A DNA stretch of 64,000 nucleotides from Desulfobacteraceae bacterium. GTDB taxonomy: Bacteria; Desulfobacterota; Desulfobacteria; Desulfobacterales; Desulfobacteraceae. The translations under genes were made by a program, and so were the position numbers. The notes under the pieces were generated by a model, which had not been told where the DNA came from, did not search any database, and saw nothing but the letters and a program-made list of their open reading frames with translations. The stretch spans positions 28,750 through 92,749 of the forward strand of contig JADGEQ010000028.1 of assembly GCA_016744295.1 (NCBI GenBank), written 5' to 3'. Below are positions 26,945-37,300 of the stretch, piece after piece (position 1 is the stretch's first letter; every line of letters begins with the position of its first letter).

Positions 26945-27488
26945 TATTCTTTGAGTCCTGACCATCGGAACCCATGCCCTCGGGCAGGGTAGTGGAAACG
27001 ATTTTTGCTTCCAAATCCACGGACTCAATAAAGTGTTCATGCATGGGAATCAAAATTTCTGATGTGCCGTCCTTTTCCGTGACAACCAGCATATCATTGG
27101 CATTGGTGGGGAAAATTCGTTCAATGGTACCCAGTTTTCCCTGGACTCTGTCAATGACGGTCAACCCGTAAAGATCCTCCCAATACCAGGCATTCTCTTC
27201 AATTTCAGGCAATTGATCTTTGCTGATCAGAATTTCTTTGCCAATCAATTCTTCTGCAAGTTCCAAAGTGTTCACCTGTTCCAGGTTGATCAAAACCCCT
27301 TTCTTTCGGGCCGAGGAGGAAAGGATGGTATACATCTTTCCCTTTTCCTCGTGTTCGGATTTAAGCTGGATTTGTCTGCCTTTTCCAAAGGTATCCACCG
27401 ATTCTGCAAAGGACCAGACTTTAAGGTTTCCCTTTAGTCCGTGTACTCCGGTTATTTTTCCTATGGTCAGAAGGCTATCTTCCATCAT
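26937..27488 (-). CDS. rimM: Ribosome maturation factor RimM
   Basis: Assists 30S head assembly and binds S19. The 183 residues have the N-terminal RimM barrel (TIGKITGVHGLKGNLKVWSF) and the C-terminal PRC-barrel (WYWEDLYGLTVID, EILIPMHEHFIESVD). Two adjacent ATG codons (27488, 27485) are possible starts. It lies 2 bp after khpA. Confidence 0.95.
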   Translation of the reverse strand: MMEDSLLTIGKITGVHGLKGNLKVWSFAESVDTFGKGRQIQLKSEHEEKGKMYTILSSSARKKGVLINLEQVNTLELAEELIGKEILISKDQLPEIEENAWYWEDLYGLTVIDRVQGKLGTIERIFPTNANDMLVVTEKDGTSEILIPMHEHFIESVDLEAKIVSTTLPEGMGSDGQDSKNNG

Positions 27489-27490
27489 CC

Positions 27491-27721
27491 TTATTCAATG
27501 ATCTCCAGAACAGTCCGTTTCTTAAGTTTGGTCGATGCTGCGCTTAGGATGGTTCTCAGTGCCCGGGCAGATCTGCCCTGTTTGCCAATCACTTTTCCCA
27601 GATCCTCTTTTGCCACCTTCAGTTCCAGTACACAAGTCTGATCTCCAGACACTTCGGATACTACAACCTCTTCAGGATTGTCTACCAATGCTTTTGCAAT
27701 GTATTCTACCAACTCTTTCAT
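27491..27721 (-). CDS. khpA: KH-domain RNA-binding protein KhpA
   Basis: A 76-residue single KH-domain protein. The GxxG loop is in LGKVIGKQGRSARALRTIL. The ATG at 27721 follows AAGGAA at 8 bases and gives the family start MKELVEYIAKALVDNP; the longer upstream reading is not supported. It sits between rpsP and rimM, its standard place. Confidence 0.93.
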   Translation of the reverse strand: MKELVEYIAKALVDNPEEVVVSEVSGDQTCVLELKVAKEDLGKVIGKQGRSARALRTILSAASTKLKKRTVLEIIE

Positions 27722-27819
27722 AAAAACATTTCCTTCAATGGTGAAATGAGAATACGGCTTAACCATATGTCCAAATTGTTCATATGCCCAAGTTGTTTAT
27801 ATGACTAAGGATTGCAATC

Positions 27820-28074
27820 CTAGGCGGAAGCGCCCTGAAAACCCTGGCTTTTAAATATGCTTTGAACTGTGGTGGAGGGTTGAGCGCCTTCACCAAGCCA
27901 ATAGTTAATTCTATCCTCTTTCAGGGTGACGAGAGCCGGTTCTGTCATTGGATTATAGGTTCCGAGTGCCTCGAGGAATTTGCCATCCCTGGGGGCTTCA
28001 ATATCAGCAGCTACTATTCTGTAAAACGGTTTTTTCTTTGTGCCTTTTCGGGTCAATCTGATTCTTACGGACAT
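27820..28074 (-). CDS. rpsP: 30S ribosomal protein S16
   Basis: The 84-residue protein starts MSVRIRLTRKGTKKKPFYRI and contains RDGKFLEALGTYNPM and DRINYWLGEGAQPS, all typical of S16. It follows ffh by 14 bp and has GGAGAAGA before the ATG. Confidence 0.97.
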   Translation of the reverse strand: MSVRIRLTRKGTKKKPFYRIVAADIEAPRDGKFLEALGTYNPMTEPALVTLKEDRINYWLGEGAQPSTTVQSIFKSQGFQGASA

Positions 28075-28088
28075 ATTGTATCTTCTCC

Positions 28089-29414
28089 TTAGAACGGAAG
28101 CATGTTTTTTAATGAGCGCATGCCGCCTTTATTAAATTTTTTGATCATTTTCATTGACTGTGTATAACTTTTTAGAAGCTTGTTGACGTCCTGTACGCTT
28201 GTTCCGCTTCCATTGGCAATTCTTTTTTTTCTGGACCCTTTTATTATTGCATGTTTTGACCGTTCTTCCGGGGTCATGGAACTGATGATGGCTTCTATTT
28301 TACCAAATTCCTTGTCATCAATGTTCAAGCCCTTGAGTTGACTCTTATTCACTCCGGGCAACATGCCGATGAGATCCTTGATGGATCCCATTTTCCGAAC
28401 AGATTTCATCTGGTTTCGAAAGTCTTCAAGGGTAAATGCATTTTTCTTGAGTTTTTGTTCAAGTGCCTTGGCCTCTTTCTCATCAACCGACGCCTGTGCC
28501 TTTTCAATAAAGGAAAGGGCATCTCCCATTCCCAGTATTCTTGAAGCCATCCGATCCGGATGGAAGGGCTCAAGCGCAGTTGATTTTTCACCCACCCCGA
28601 TAAATTTTAGGGGCTTGCCTGTTACGGCCTTAATGGACAGGGCTGCGCCACCCCGGGCATCTCCATCCATTTTTGTCAAAACAAAGCCGTCCAGATCCAG
28701 CCGCTTATCAAAGGATTCGGCAATATTAACAGCATCCTGACCCGTCATGGCATCTGCTACCAGAAGGATTTCCGATGGATTAAGCGCTCTTTTAATATCT
28801 TCAAGCTCAGCCATCAGTGTATCATCAAGGTGCAAACGGCCGGCGGTATCAAACAACAGGGTGTCGCATCCTAGTTCCCGTGCAGCCAATTGTGCATCCT
28901 GACAAATTTTTAAAGGCTTCATATCCGTTGTGGATTGGAAAACCGGTATATCCAATTGGCTTCCAAGCTTTTTCAACTGATCAATGGCTGCAGGCCTGTA
29001 AACATCCGCAGGGACAAGAAAAGGCTTTTTGCCCTGCTTGCGCAGGTAGTAGGACAGCTTTCCCGCCGTGGTTGTTTTACCGGACCCCTGCAATCCAACC
29101 AGCATAATAGAACCCAGTCCCTTGCCCTCAAGGTTCAGTTCCTGGTGGGTGGACCCCATCATCCTGGTAAATTCATCATTTACAATTTTAATGACCTGCT
29201 GACCTGGGGTCAGGCTTTGCATGACCTCCTGACCCAATGCCCTGGCCTTTATATCTGAAATGACATTTTTTGCAACCTTATAATTGACATCCGCTTCGAG
29301 AAGTGCCATCCTGACCTGTTTTAAGCCATCTTCGATGTTCTTCTCATTCAGGGTGCCGTGGCCCTTTAACTTCTTAAAGACTGAATCAAGTCTGTCACTC
29401 AAATTTTCAAACAT
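28089..29414 (-). CDS. ffh: Signal recognition particle protein Ffh
   Basis: GTPase that targets membrane proteins co-translationally. The 441 residues contain the N domain, the P-loop GLQGSGKTTTAGKLS near residue 106, DTAGRLHLDD near residue 186, TKMDGDARGGAALS near residue 244 and a methionine-rich M domain at the C-terminus (KMGSIKDLIGMLPG, MKMIKKFNKGGM). ATG 29414 gives the family start MFENLSDRLDSVF. It heads the minus-strand translation operon and diverges from rlmN across 72 bp. Confidence 0.96.
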   Translation of the reverse strand: MFENLSDRLDSVFKKLKGHGTLNEKNIEDGLKQVRMALLEADVNYKVAKNVISDIKARALGQEVMQSLTPGQQVIKIVNDEFTRMMGSTHQELNLEGKGLGSIMLVGLQGSGKTTTAGKLSYYLRKQGKKPFLVPADVYRPAAIDQLKKLGSQLDIPVFQSTTDMKPLKICQDAQLAARELGCDTLLFDTAGRLHLDDTLMAELEDIKRALNPSEILLVADAMTGQDAVNIAESFDKRLDLDGFVLTKMDGDARGGAALSIKAVTGKPLKFIGVGEKSTALEPFHPDRMASRILGMGDALSFIEKAQASVDEKEAKALEQKLKKNAFTLEDFRNQMKSVRKMGSIKDLIGMLPGVNKSQLKGLNIDDKEFGKIEAIISSMTPEERSKHAIIKGSRKKRIANGSGTSVQDVNKLLKSYTQSMKMIKKFNKGGMRSLKNMLPF

Positions 29415-29486
29415 AAAAGGCCCTATCCCAAATATCAAATCAAATCATTGAATTTAGTGTAGATTCTGTGATATGTCAAGGAAATA

Positions 29487-30584
29487 ATGAAATTAAGCGA
29501 GTTAAAACATATGGAAAACATACAAGATTATACCCGGAAAGAACTGGCCCAATGGCTTGAGAATAAAGGCTCCCGCTCTTTTAGAGCAGGTCAGATTTTT
29601 AAATGGATCTATCTGAAGCAGGCGGCCAACTTTGATGAAATGACCGACCTTGGGAAAGAGTTGCGTAGCTTGCTCGGGTCAAATTTTTATTTGACCCGGC
29701 TTTCCCTTGAAGACAAACAGGTCTCCTCTGATACCACGGAAAAATTTTTATTCCGACTTGATGACGGTCACCACATAGAATCTGTTTTAATACCTGAAAA
29801 GGACCACTTTACCCTCTGTGTTTCCACCCAGGTGGGCTGTGCCATGGACTGTAAATTTTGTCTGACGGCCCGTGGGGGGATCGTGCGGAATCTTAGTGTG
29901 GCAGAGATTGTTTCCCAGGTTAGGGATGCCAGGTTTGAGTTGGTTCAAAAAAACCTAGAACCCCTTAAATTATCCAATATTGTTTTCATGGGCATGGGAG
30001 AACCACTTGCCAACTACGATAATCTTATCCGGGCGCTTGGTATTCTTATGGATACGGATTATGGTATGAAGTTTGCCGCAAGAAGAGTGACCGTTTCAAC
30101 CTCCGGTGTGGTTCCGAAAATTGTTCAATTGGGTGTGGATACCGATGTTAATCTTGCCATCTCCCTGAATGCCACCGATGACAAGACAAGATCGATGCTC
30201 ATGCCCATCAATAATAAATACCCCATTTCTGCGCTTCTGGACGCCTGCGGCCGGTTCACCATGAAGCCTAGAAATAAGATTACCTTTGAGTATATTCTCA
30301 TCAAAGGTATCAACGATTCAAGGGAAGATGCCCTGAAACTGGTGAAGCTGCTGGCACCCATAAGGGCCAAGGTCAATTTGATTCCCTTTAACGAACATGA
30401 AGCCTCTGACTTTAAGCGGCCTGAACCCAAACAGATTATAGCATTTCTCCAGATTTTGCTGGACCGTGATATGACGGCCATGATCCGGAAGAGTAAAGGG
30501 GCTGATATTTCAGCTGCCTGCGGCCAACTGAAGGCCAAGCTTGTGACCCATAAAAACAAGGGGATTGAAACTGTTCAGATATGA
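29487..30584 (+). CDS. rlmN: Dual-specificity 23S rRNA/tRNA adenine-C2 methyltransferase RlmN
   Basis: Radical-SAM enzyme methylating A2503 of 23S rRNA and A37 of some tRNAs. The cluster motif CAMDCKFCLTARGG is near residue 118, GMGEPLANYDN near residue 171, RRVTVSTSGVVP near residue 199, and FEYILIKGINDS near residue 267. The accessory cysteines near residues 120 and 350 of this family are present (ISAACGQLKAK). The 365 residues are full length; an ATG at 29511 is an alternative start with a weaker RBS. Confidence 0.95.
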   Translation: MKLSELKHMENIQDYTRKELAQWLENKGSRSFRAGQIFKWIYLKQAANFDEMTDLGKELRSLLGSNFYLTRLSLEDKQVSSDTTEKFLFRLDDGHHIESVLIPEKDHFTLCVSTQVGCAMDCKFCLTARGGIVRNLSVAEIVSQVRDARFELVQKNLEPLKLSNIVFMGMGEPLANYDNLIRALGILMDTDYGMKFAARRVTVSTSGVVPKIVQLGVDTDVNLAISLNATDDKTRSMLMPINNKYPISALLDACGRFTMKPRNKITFEYILIKGINDSREDALKLVKLLAPIRAKVNLIPFNEHEASDFKRPEPKQIIAFLQILLDRDMTAMIRKSKGADISAACGQLKAKLVTHKNKGIETVQI

Positions 30585-30600
30585 CTTATATTAATCCCAT

Positions 30601-30651
30601 TGTGAAGTAAAAATGAAATTGTGACATGAAAACAAACCTTTTTACTTCACA
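30601..30651. repeat. 13-bp perfect inverted repeat after rlmN
   Basis: TGTGAAGTAAAAA and TTTTTACTTCACA are separated by 25 bp, 16 bp past the rlmN stop. There is no T-run, so it may be a weak terminator-like structure or a protein-binding site. The remaining about 230 bp to the response-regulator gene show no gene; a short GGTAAA/TACCGGGT pattern is the only other visible structure. Confidence 0.6.
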
Positions 30652-30883
30652 GAATCATGATCCTGAGATAAACTACTTGAAATTATATGGGTTTTATGAT
30701 TGCTTTAAGTTTGGATGTGGAGTGTTGTTGCTGCGCTAGAATTGTCTGAATCTCCTTGTTTCCACATCATTCCAGTTAATTTTATCAGATCGATTTTACC
30801 CGATTGGTCTTGTCCGGTGGATGTGTCAGTCTAATTCTACCGGGTAAATCTCCAGGGGTAATGTTGATCAATGGGAAGGAAAT

Positions 30884-31369
30884 ATGTCAAATAGCAGTTT
30901 GGAAAATAAAAAAATATTGATTGTTGATGATGAACCTGATGTTCTTGATTCCCTGGAAGAGCTGCTCGATATGTGTCAGATTGTCAGGGCTGAAACCTAT
31001 GAAGCGGCAAACAATCTTCTCAAGAGTCAGACCTTTGATATCGCCGTGCTGGATATCATGGGGGTGGACGGGTATGAATTGTTGAAAACCGCAAAAAAGA
31101 AAAATGTGGTAACCGTTATGCTGACGGCCCATGCCCTGAGTCCTGAGAATATTAAAAAATCATATCTTGGGGGGGCTTGTTCCTATATCCCCAAGGAAGA
31201 AATGATTAATATCGAATCATTTCTCGGGGATGTGCTGGTGGCCCAAAAAGAGGGCAAAAATCCCTGGACCAGTTGGTACACACGCCTGTCTTCCTTTTGT
31301 GAAGATAAATTTGGCCCGGATTGGGACAAGGATGAAAAAGAGTTTTGGGAAAAAATGATTTATTATTAA
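30884..31369 (+). CDS. Single-domain response regulator with C-terminal extension
   Basis: A 161-residue CheY-like receiver: acidic pocket VDDEPDV near residue 13, phosphoacceptor aspartate in AVLDIMGVDG near residue 55, TAHAL near residue 82 and a lysine in YIPKEEM near residue 103. The last about 45 residues are a tryptophan-rich tail (KNPWTSWYTRLSSFCEDKF) of unknown fold instead of a DNA-binding domain. It is expressed alone; RBS GGAAGGAAAT precedes the ATG. No kinase is adjacent, so its partner is unknown. Confidence 0.85.
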   Translation: MSNSSLENKKILIVDDEPDVLDSLEELLDMCQIVRAETYEAANNLLKSQTFDIAVLDIMGVDGYELLKTAKKKNVVTVMLTAHALSPENIKKSYLGGACSYIPKEEMINIESFLGDVLVAQKEGKNPWTSWYTRLSSFCEDKFGPDWDKDEKEFWEKMIYY

Positions 31370-31407
31370 CCCGAGCATTTTTTTAATTGATATTCTGAGC
31401 CGTCTAA

Positions 31408-31450
31408 AACAAACACCCCCTTTAATGGGCAGGGGGTGTTTGTTATTTTT
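31408..31450. terminator. Terminator hairpin between convergent genes
   Basis: A 13-bp perfect stem AACAAACACCCCC / GGGGGTGTTTGTT with an 11-base loop is followed by ATTTTT on the plus strand and GTTTTAG on the minus strand. It can serve the response regulator gene and, less strongly, the convergent PP-loop gene. Confidence 0.88.
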
Positions 31451-31456
31451 GGATGC

Positions 31457-32458
31457 TTATATCATAAGCGTTTCAAAGTCCGAGGGGGCCTGGGTAACCA
31501 CCTGGGTAATGCTTACGCGTTCATTTTTAATCACGCGTATGCTGGCAATTTCACCGACCTTTGATTTGGTATACCCCGCGGTGATTCCTGCCGCTGTCCG
31601 GATGTGGGCATCTGAAACCTTTCCGATGAGAATTGTATCCGGTCCTGCAAGCTCGGTATGGCGCAGTCGGACATCTTGTCTCTTGTCGTACCATAACATG
31701 ATCTGCTCATTGTCATTCTTAGACCGTCCCACAATCATTTTGCAGTCATTGTCCAGCCTGAAGTGGCGTCCATGTTTTAACAGATGAAGCAGTCTTGTCT
31801 CGTCTGTTTCTTGCACCCATAGAAGATCCCTGAGCCGGTTGGAAAAAATCTGGTCCGTCAACAGGCATCCCCCGGCAGGAGCGGGGTATTCTTTAATGCC
31901 AAACTCCTTTGCCAATTGCATCTGGGGTTTTCTGGACCGGCCTGTAATATCCATGAGCTGCTCCCGGTCTACCAGTCCCTGCTGTTCCATCCTGGTTTCG
32001 GGCAGACATTTTGCGCTCAGGGGCCGCAAAATCTCTCCCTCAAATCCAGAGTTTTTTTCAACATATCTCAGGGCATTCTTTGTTTGTGACTTGGGCCTCT
32101 GGCCCAGAACTTCACCACTGAATAAAAAATCAAATCCCTCTTCTTGCATTCGGGTGCCGGCCGTTGAAAACATAAGGGTGTGGCAGTCCGTGCAGGGATT
32201 CATATTTTTTCCAAATCCTGCCTTGGGGGATTTCATCATCTCCATATATGTTTGTGTAATATCCTGGGTGATGAGTTTTATCTTGGTTTGCGCTGATGCT
32301 TTTTGGGCGGCAAGGGAGGAAAAAAACGGGGTTTCAAAGCTGATCCAGGTGACATCAATCCCCTGTTTTCTTAACACCAAAGCAGAGAGTATGCTATCCA
32401 AACCGCCTGAGCACAGGCCTAGGGCCCTAATCTGTCTTGTGGTTTTTTCTTGATTCAT
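31457..32458 (-). CDS. PP-loop ATPase, ThiI/MnmA-like tRNA-thiolation family protein
   Basis: Begins MNQEKTTRQIRALGLCSGGLDSIL, in which SGGLDS is the ATP-pyrophosphatase PP-loop. A cysteine pair in NPCTDCHTLMF near residue 106 and GEVLGQRPKSQ near residue 131 match ThiI/MnmA-like enzymes. The C-terminal about 100 residues (HLLKHGRHFRLDN, MIVGRSKNDNEQI) resemble the NFACT-R/DUF814-type RNA-binding module found fused to such PP-loop domains. A role in tRNA sulfur modification is inferred. The start at 32458 is chosen because it begins the conserved region; it lies 13 bp from divergent nth. Confidence 0.75.
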   Translation of the reverse strand: MNQEKTTRQIRALGLCSGGLDSILSALVLRKQGIDVTWISFETPFFSSLAAQKASAQTKIKLITQDITQTYMEMMKSPKAGFGKNMNPCTDCHTLMFSTAGTRMQEEGFDFLFSGEVLGQRPKSQTKNALRYVEKNSGFEGEILRPLSAKCLPETRMEQQGLVDREQLMDITGRSRKPQMQLAKEFGIKEYPAPAGGCLLTDQIFSNRLRDLLWVQETDETRLLHLLKHGRHFRLDNDCKMIVGRSKNDNEQIMLWYDKRQDVRLRHTELAGPDTILIGKVSDAHIRTAAGITAGYTKSKVGEIASIRVIKNERVSITQVVTQAPSDFETLMI

Positions 32459-32471
32459 ATATAAACACTTT

Positions 32472-33104
32472 ATGATTTCTACTTCATTAAAAATTAAAAC
32501 AATGCTTGAAAGATTAAGGGAGAGATATCCCCTTGTCAAGACCCAGTTGGATCATTCAACCCCCTTTCAATTGCTTATTGCCACCATTATGTCTGCCCAG
32601 TGTACGGATAATCAGGTCAACAAGGTGACAAAAAAACTTTTTGCCAGGTATCCTGCCCCATGCGACATTGCCGCGGCTCCCCTAAACGATATTAAGCGTA
32701 TTATCTATTCAACCGGATTTTATAACAACAAGGCCAAAAATATCAAGGGGTGTGCCAATGCCGTTCTGGAAGATTATAAAAGCATTGTTCCCGAGGATAT
32801 AGAATCCTTGATAAAATTACCAGGGGTGGGGCGAAAAACAGCCAACGTGGTCAGGTCGGCAGCCTTTGGGTATGAAGCCATTGTGGTGGATACCCATGTT
32901 ATGAGGCTCTCCCGCAGGCTTGGTCTTACCGATCTTAGGGATCCTGTAAAAATTGAGTTTAAGCTCATGGAGATAATTCCAAAGGATTCATGGAGTGATT
33001 TGTCCCTGCAGTTTATCTATTTTGGGAGGGAAATCTGTGATGCTAAAAAGCCTTTGTGTGATATTTGCTTTTTGTTTGATATCTGTCCCACCCGGGGGAA
33101 ATAA
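32472..33104 (+). CDS. nth: Endonuclease III
   Basis: Bifunctional DNA glycosylase/AP-lyase for oxidised pyrimidines. The helix-hairpin-helix LPGVGRKTANVV near residue 115 includes the catalytic lysine, VDTHVMRLSRRLG near residue 138 the catalytic aspartate, and CDAKKPLCDICFLFDIC is the Cys-x6-Cys-x2-Cys-x5-Cys [4Fe-4S] loop. The 210 residues are standard. ATG 32502 is a possible later start. Confidence 0.95.
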   Translation: MISTSLKIKTMLERLRERYPLVKTQLDHSTPFQLLIATIMSAQCTDNQVNKVTKKLFARYPAPCDIAAAPLNDIKRIIYSTGFYNNKAKNIKGCANAVLEDYKSIVPEDIESLIKLPGVGRKTANVVRSAAFGYEAIVVDTHVMRLSRRLGLTDLRDPVKIEFKLMEIIPKDSWSDLSLQFIYFGREICDAKKPLCDICFLFDICPTRGK

Positions 33105-33162
33105 TGATATCTTTCGTTTTGGAAGGCATTATAGTTTGCCCCTGTTTTTATGGATTCGGTTA

Positions 33163-34356
33163 CTAGTTCATGGCTTCAGATGGAAGGCGAATATAAAAAG
33201 TTGCTCCTTTGCCAGGTGAAGATGCCACACTTATTTCACCGCCATGGTTTTTTGTGATGATAAAATACGAGACGCTAAGCCCCAATCCAGTACCAATTCC
33301 CAAGGGTTTGGTTGTAAAAAACGGCTCAAATATTTGTTTGCGGGTCTCTTCATTCATGCCAGGGCCGTTGTCCTCAATTTCCATACAGACAGTCTTTCGG
33401 TTTTTTTCAAACCCTGTCCGGATGATAAATTGAGGATTTTTGATTTTCGCCTCCTGCATAGCCTGGGCACCGTTGAGCAGGATGTTGAGCAGAACTTGCT
33501 GGATTTTGGCTTTCTCACAGGGCACAGGGGGGATGTCTTCATACACTTTTTTGATCTTAATTTTCTTAAAATCGTAATGCTTTTTCGAATCAAAGTCGGT
33601 GGCTGCCAGTTCCAGAGTCTTTTCAAAAATTTCTTCAAAGGTATGAAAAGAACTATCTCCTTCGCTCTTTCGGGCAAAACTGAGCATGTTGTTCACATTC
33701 TCTGCCATCCTAGATCCTAACGCATTAATTGTTTTGAGCATACCCATTATACCCCGTTTTTCCATAAAGGATTTGATCGCATACATACTGATTCCGATTT
33801 CCTCGGCAACACACGTATTCGCTGGCATTTGGGTATTTGTCAGACGATTGTTAATCACATTGGCATTGAGCATCATTCCGGATAGAGGATTGCTGATTTC
33901 GTGGGCCATACCGGCGGCCAGTACTCCCATGGACATTATCTTTTCTGCTTGTACCATGGTCTCTTCAACAAGTGTTTTTGTGGTTACATCATCAATCCGA
34001 ATAATGGCACCTTTTGCTGAGCCAAAAGACAGCGGGGAGATAACCACATCAAAAAGCAGACATTTGTTATCCTTTTCATAGGGATAATTATTTATGGTCT
34101 GTATTTGTTTTTTATCGATGGCCGATTTGATTTTATCTGTTTCAATGTAGAATGGTGAAATACATTCATTTAAAACATGTCTGGAAACCTGTTCCCGGTT
34201 TTTCTGGAAAAAAAAGATTGCTTCACGATTCCACAATTGAACTCTCATTTCATTGTCCACGGTAATCAATATTGAAGAGAGAGAATCTAGAACATTGGTC
34301 AACAGGTTGTTAAACTGGTGAAGCTCCTGCTCCCGGTGAAATAGTTTTTTGATCAT
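33163..34356 (-). CDS. PAS-domain sensor histidine kinase
   Basis: A 397-residue soluble kinase: a PAS domain at about residues 20-130, a dimerisation helix with the phosphoacceptor GMAHEISNPLSGMM near residue 150, and a HATPase domain with an N-box (KIQQVLLNILLNGAQAM), DNGPGMNEE and GTGLGLSVSYFI. No membrane segment is seen. ATG 34356 follows AAAGGAAAAG and overlaps the pump gene by 47 bp, so the kinase is probably translated with the efflux operon. The adjacent sigma-54 activator has no receiver domain, so its phosphotransfer partner is not evident here. Confidence 0.88.
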   Translation of the reverse strand: MIKKLFHREQELHQFNNLLTNVLDSLSSILITVDNEMRVQLWNREAIFFFQKNREQVSRHVLNECISPFYIETDKIKSAIDKKQIQTINNYPYEKDNKCLLFDVVISPLSFGSAKGAIIRIDDVTTKTLVEETMVQAEKIMSMGVLAAGMAHEISNPLSGMMLNANVINNRLTNTQMPANTCVAEEIGISMYAIKSFMEKRGIMGMLKTINALGSRMAENVNNMLSFARKSEGDSSFHTFEEIFEKTLELAATDFDSKKHYDFKKIKIKKVYEDIPPVPCEKAKIQQVLLNILLNGAQAMQEAKIKNPQFIIRTGFEKNRKTVCMEIEDNGPGMNEETRKQIFEPFFTTKPLGIGTGLGLSVSYFIITKNHGGEISVASSPGKGATFYIRLPSEAMN

Positions 34357-37300
34357 TGCTTTTCCTTTTTTTAAAAATAAATCCACTTTGTTTTTCGGGA
34401 AGCCCTTTTTTGTCATTTTTCATTGCAAGTGAGTACATTACCGGCACAATAATGAGGGTAAGCATCATGCCGAAGATAAGTCCTACAGCAAGTACGCTTC
34501 CCATGGGTGCCCACAGGGGAGAACCGCTTAAAATCATGGGTACAACACCTGCTGCTGCTGCCACGGATGTTAAAAAAACAGGCCGCATACGGCGTTTCCC
34601 CGCATCCATGGCAATCTTAAAAATATCGTGATCCTTTTTATTTTCAAGGAGGTGGTCCGCATAATCCATGAGGATAATACCGTTTCTGACCACAAGTCCG
34701 CTCAGACTGATGACACCGAGAAAACCGGTAAAGGAAAATGGATTGTTGGTAATATAAAGGCCAAGTATCCCGCCAAACCAGCTGATGGGTATTGTGAAAA
34801 TAATAATAAGGGCTTTTTTTATTGTCTTGAACTGGAAAAGGAGAACAAGAAAAATACACAGAAGGCTTGTTACAAGGGCTGCTGTAAATTCTCCCATAAT
34901 ATCCACCTGGTCTTCATATTCGCCTCCAAAATTTATGGAGATATCATTGGAAAAATTGGCCCTGAGGATTTCTATTTTCGGCCTTATCTCATTTAAAATT
35001 TCATTGGGCATCCTTCCCATCTGAGCTTCACTGCGCACTGTGATGGTGCGGACGCCGTTTCTTCTTACGATTTTACCGGTTTGCCATTCAGGGACAATTT
35101 TTGCAACCTGTCTCAGGGGGATCTTTGCACCCGTAATAGAGGAGGTTATGTATATATTGGCAATATCATCAAAATTTGCTCGGTATTCCTCTTCATGCCT
35201 TAGAAGTATGGCAATGGGGTTATCTCCTTCCCACAGGGTTGAAATGTGAAGCCCTTTAAAGCTGACGGCAAGCATTTGTGCAATATCTTTACTCGAGAGC
35301 GCCATCCGGTTGGCAATCTCTTCATCCACCTCTACGGATATTCCGTAATAGTCTTCCCTGAAGGTTGTCCGGACAAAGTTTGTCCCCCGGGTGTTTTTCA
35401 ACAGTTGTTTTACCTGGTCTCCAAATTTTTTAATTTCATTTAATTGGTTTCCAACAATTCTTATTTCAATGGGGGCATCAACCGGAGGTCCTTGCTGAAG
35501 TTGCTTTATAAGAATTTTTCCATCTGGTATAAATCCATCAAAGTTCACAAGCAGTTCATCAACAAGTTCCTGGGTGGCTGTATTTGAAATTGTGTTAATA
35601 AGAATCTGAGCATAATTTTTATCCGGCGGTTTTGGGGCATATGTTAAATAGAACCGTGGAGAGGAACAACCGATAAAGCTTGATATGGTGGTTATCCTTT
35701 TATCTGTTTTCAGAAATCTTTCTATTTTCTGGATAGCACGGTCAGTTGCTTCAAGATTGGTGCCCTGGCGCATATAAACTTCAAGGCAAAATTGATTCCT
35801 TTCAATAAGCGGAAACATTCGTATTTCCAGAAGGCTCATTAGGAAAAAAGTTCCAATAACGGCAAGAACCCCTATAAATACCGTCAGTTTCGGTCCTTTA
35901 AAGGCTTTTTCCAGACAATAATCATAACCATTTTGCAGGATATCAAGGAGGGAGGTCCTTTTTTTCTTTTTTGAACGGAGTCCGGTTTTTATAAAAAAAT
36001 AACAGAGGAGAGGGGTGAGAAAAATTGCAACAAATAAAGAGACAACCAGTGCCACAGTTACGGCAATTGGCAGTGTAAAAAGAAATTCGCCAGCGTTTCC
36101 CGATAATATGAGGTCCACTGGAACAAAGGCGCAAATAATGGCAATGGTTGCCGTGAGTATGGGGATAAAGAGTTCACTGGCACTTTTCCAGCCAGCCTCC
36201 CATCGGGGGGTCCCATGATCCAGTTTTTCAACATAATCGTCTACAATTACAATTGCATTGTCCACAACCATTCCGAGAACGACGATAAGACCTGCCAGGG
36301 TCATTTGTTGAAGCTCAATGTTCAACACATCGAGGAATGCAAATGTGATGAGCACGGTTATGGGGATTGCAAGGGCTGCAACTGCCGCCATGCGAAGGGG
36401 CAGAAGAAGCATGGTGACGATAATAACAGCAGCAATGGCAATTAAAAACTCCTTGAGAAAATGATGAATACTTGTTTCAACCACAAAGGGCTGATCCACA
36501 ATTTTTTTAACCTTAACATCCGAGGGAATCCTTTTTGATACACGCTCTAATTTTGCGTTAACCTTTTTGCCAAAATCCACTATATTGTAACCCGCCTGCA
36601 TTTCCACCGACAGCATGAGAACCTTATGGCCGTTTACCCGGATAAAGGAATCCGGCTCTTCATACCTTCTTTCTACCTTTGCAATATCCCTGACACGAAC
36701 AACCTCGCCCTTTGGGGAAACATAGACCTGCTGGGCTAGAATCTGTTCTTCGGATGTATATTGATCCTTTGTGTGAATGGGGGCTTCGGAACTTTTTGAT
36801 TTTATTTCTCCGGAATAGGTAATGGTGTTCTGTGATTTCAGGGCCCCAATCATCTGGGGAAGAGTTATGCCAAACTGGGAAAGTTTTTGAGAATTACTGG
36901 TGACATAAATTTGTTCTTTTTGTTCACCATATCGTTTTAGCTTTGAAACCTCAGCCAAAGGCCGCAATTCATCCTCAATTATTTCAATATAGTCTTTTAA
37001 TTCAACATATGAATGCCTGTCTGATTCAACGGCAATGAGCAGGGCAATGGTATCCCCGAAATCACTGTTAATAATCGGTCCCAATACACCTTCCGGTAGT
37101 TTTGTCTGTTTAAGTTCATAAAGTCCGTGCCTTACCTTGGACCAGAATTTATCTTTGTTTTTTATCCACCCCTGGAGTTCTATGGTGATCACACTTAGTC
37201 CGTCGGAAGTGGTGGAAAAGGTTTCATCTTTTTTGATTTCATCATAACGAAACAGATATTGTTCAATCTTTTTGGTAACCTGTTTTTCCACTTGTTCTGC

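Noticed and set aside
34310..34416. Start of the histidine kinase at 34416
   Set aside because: No ribosome-binding site precedes that ATG and it would overlap the pump gene by over 100 bp; ATG 34356 has AAAGGAAAAG.
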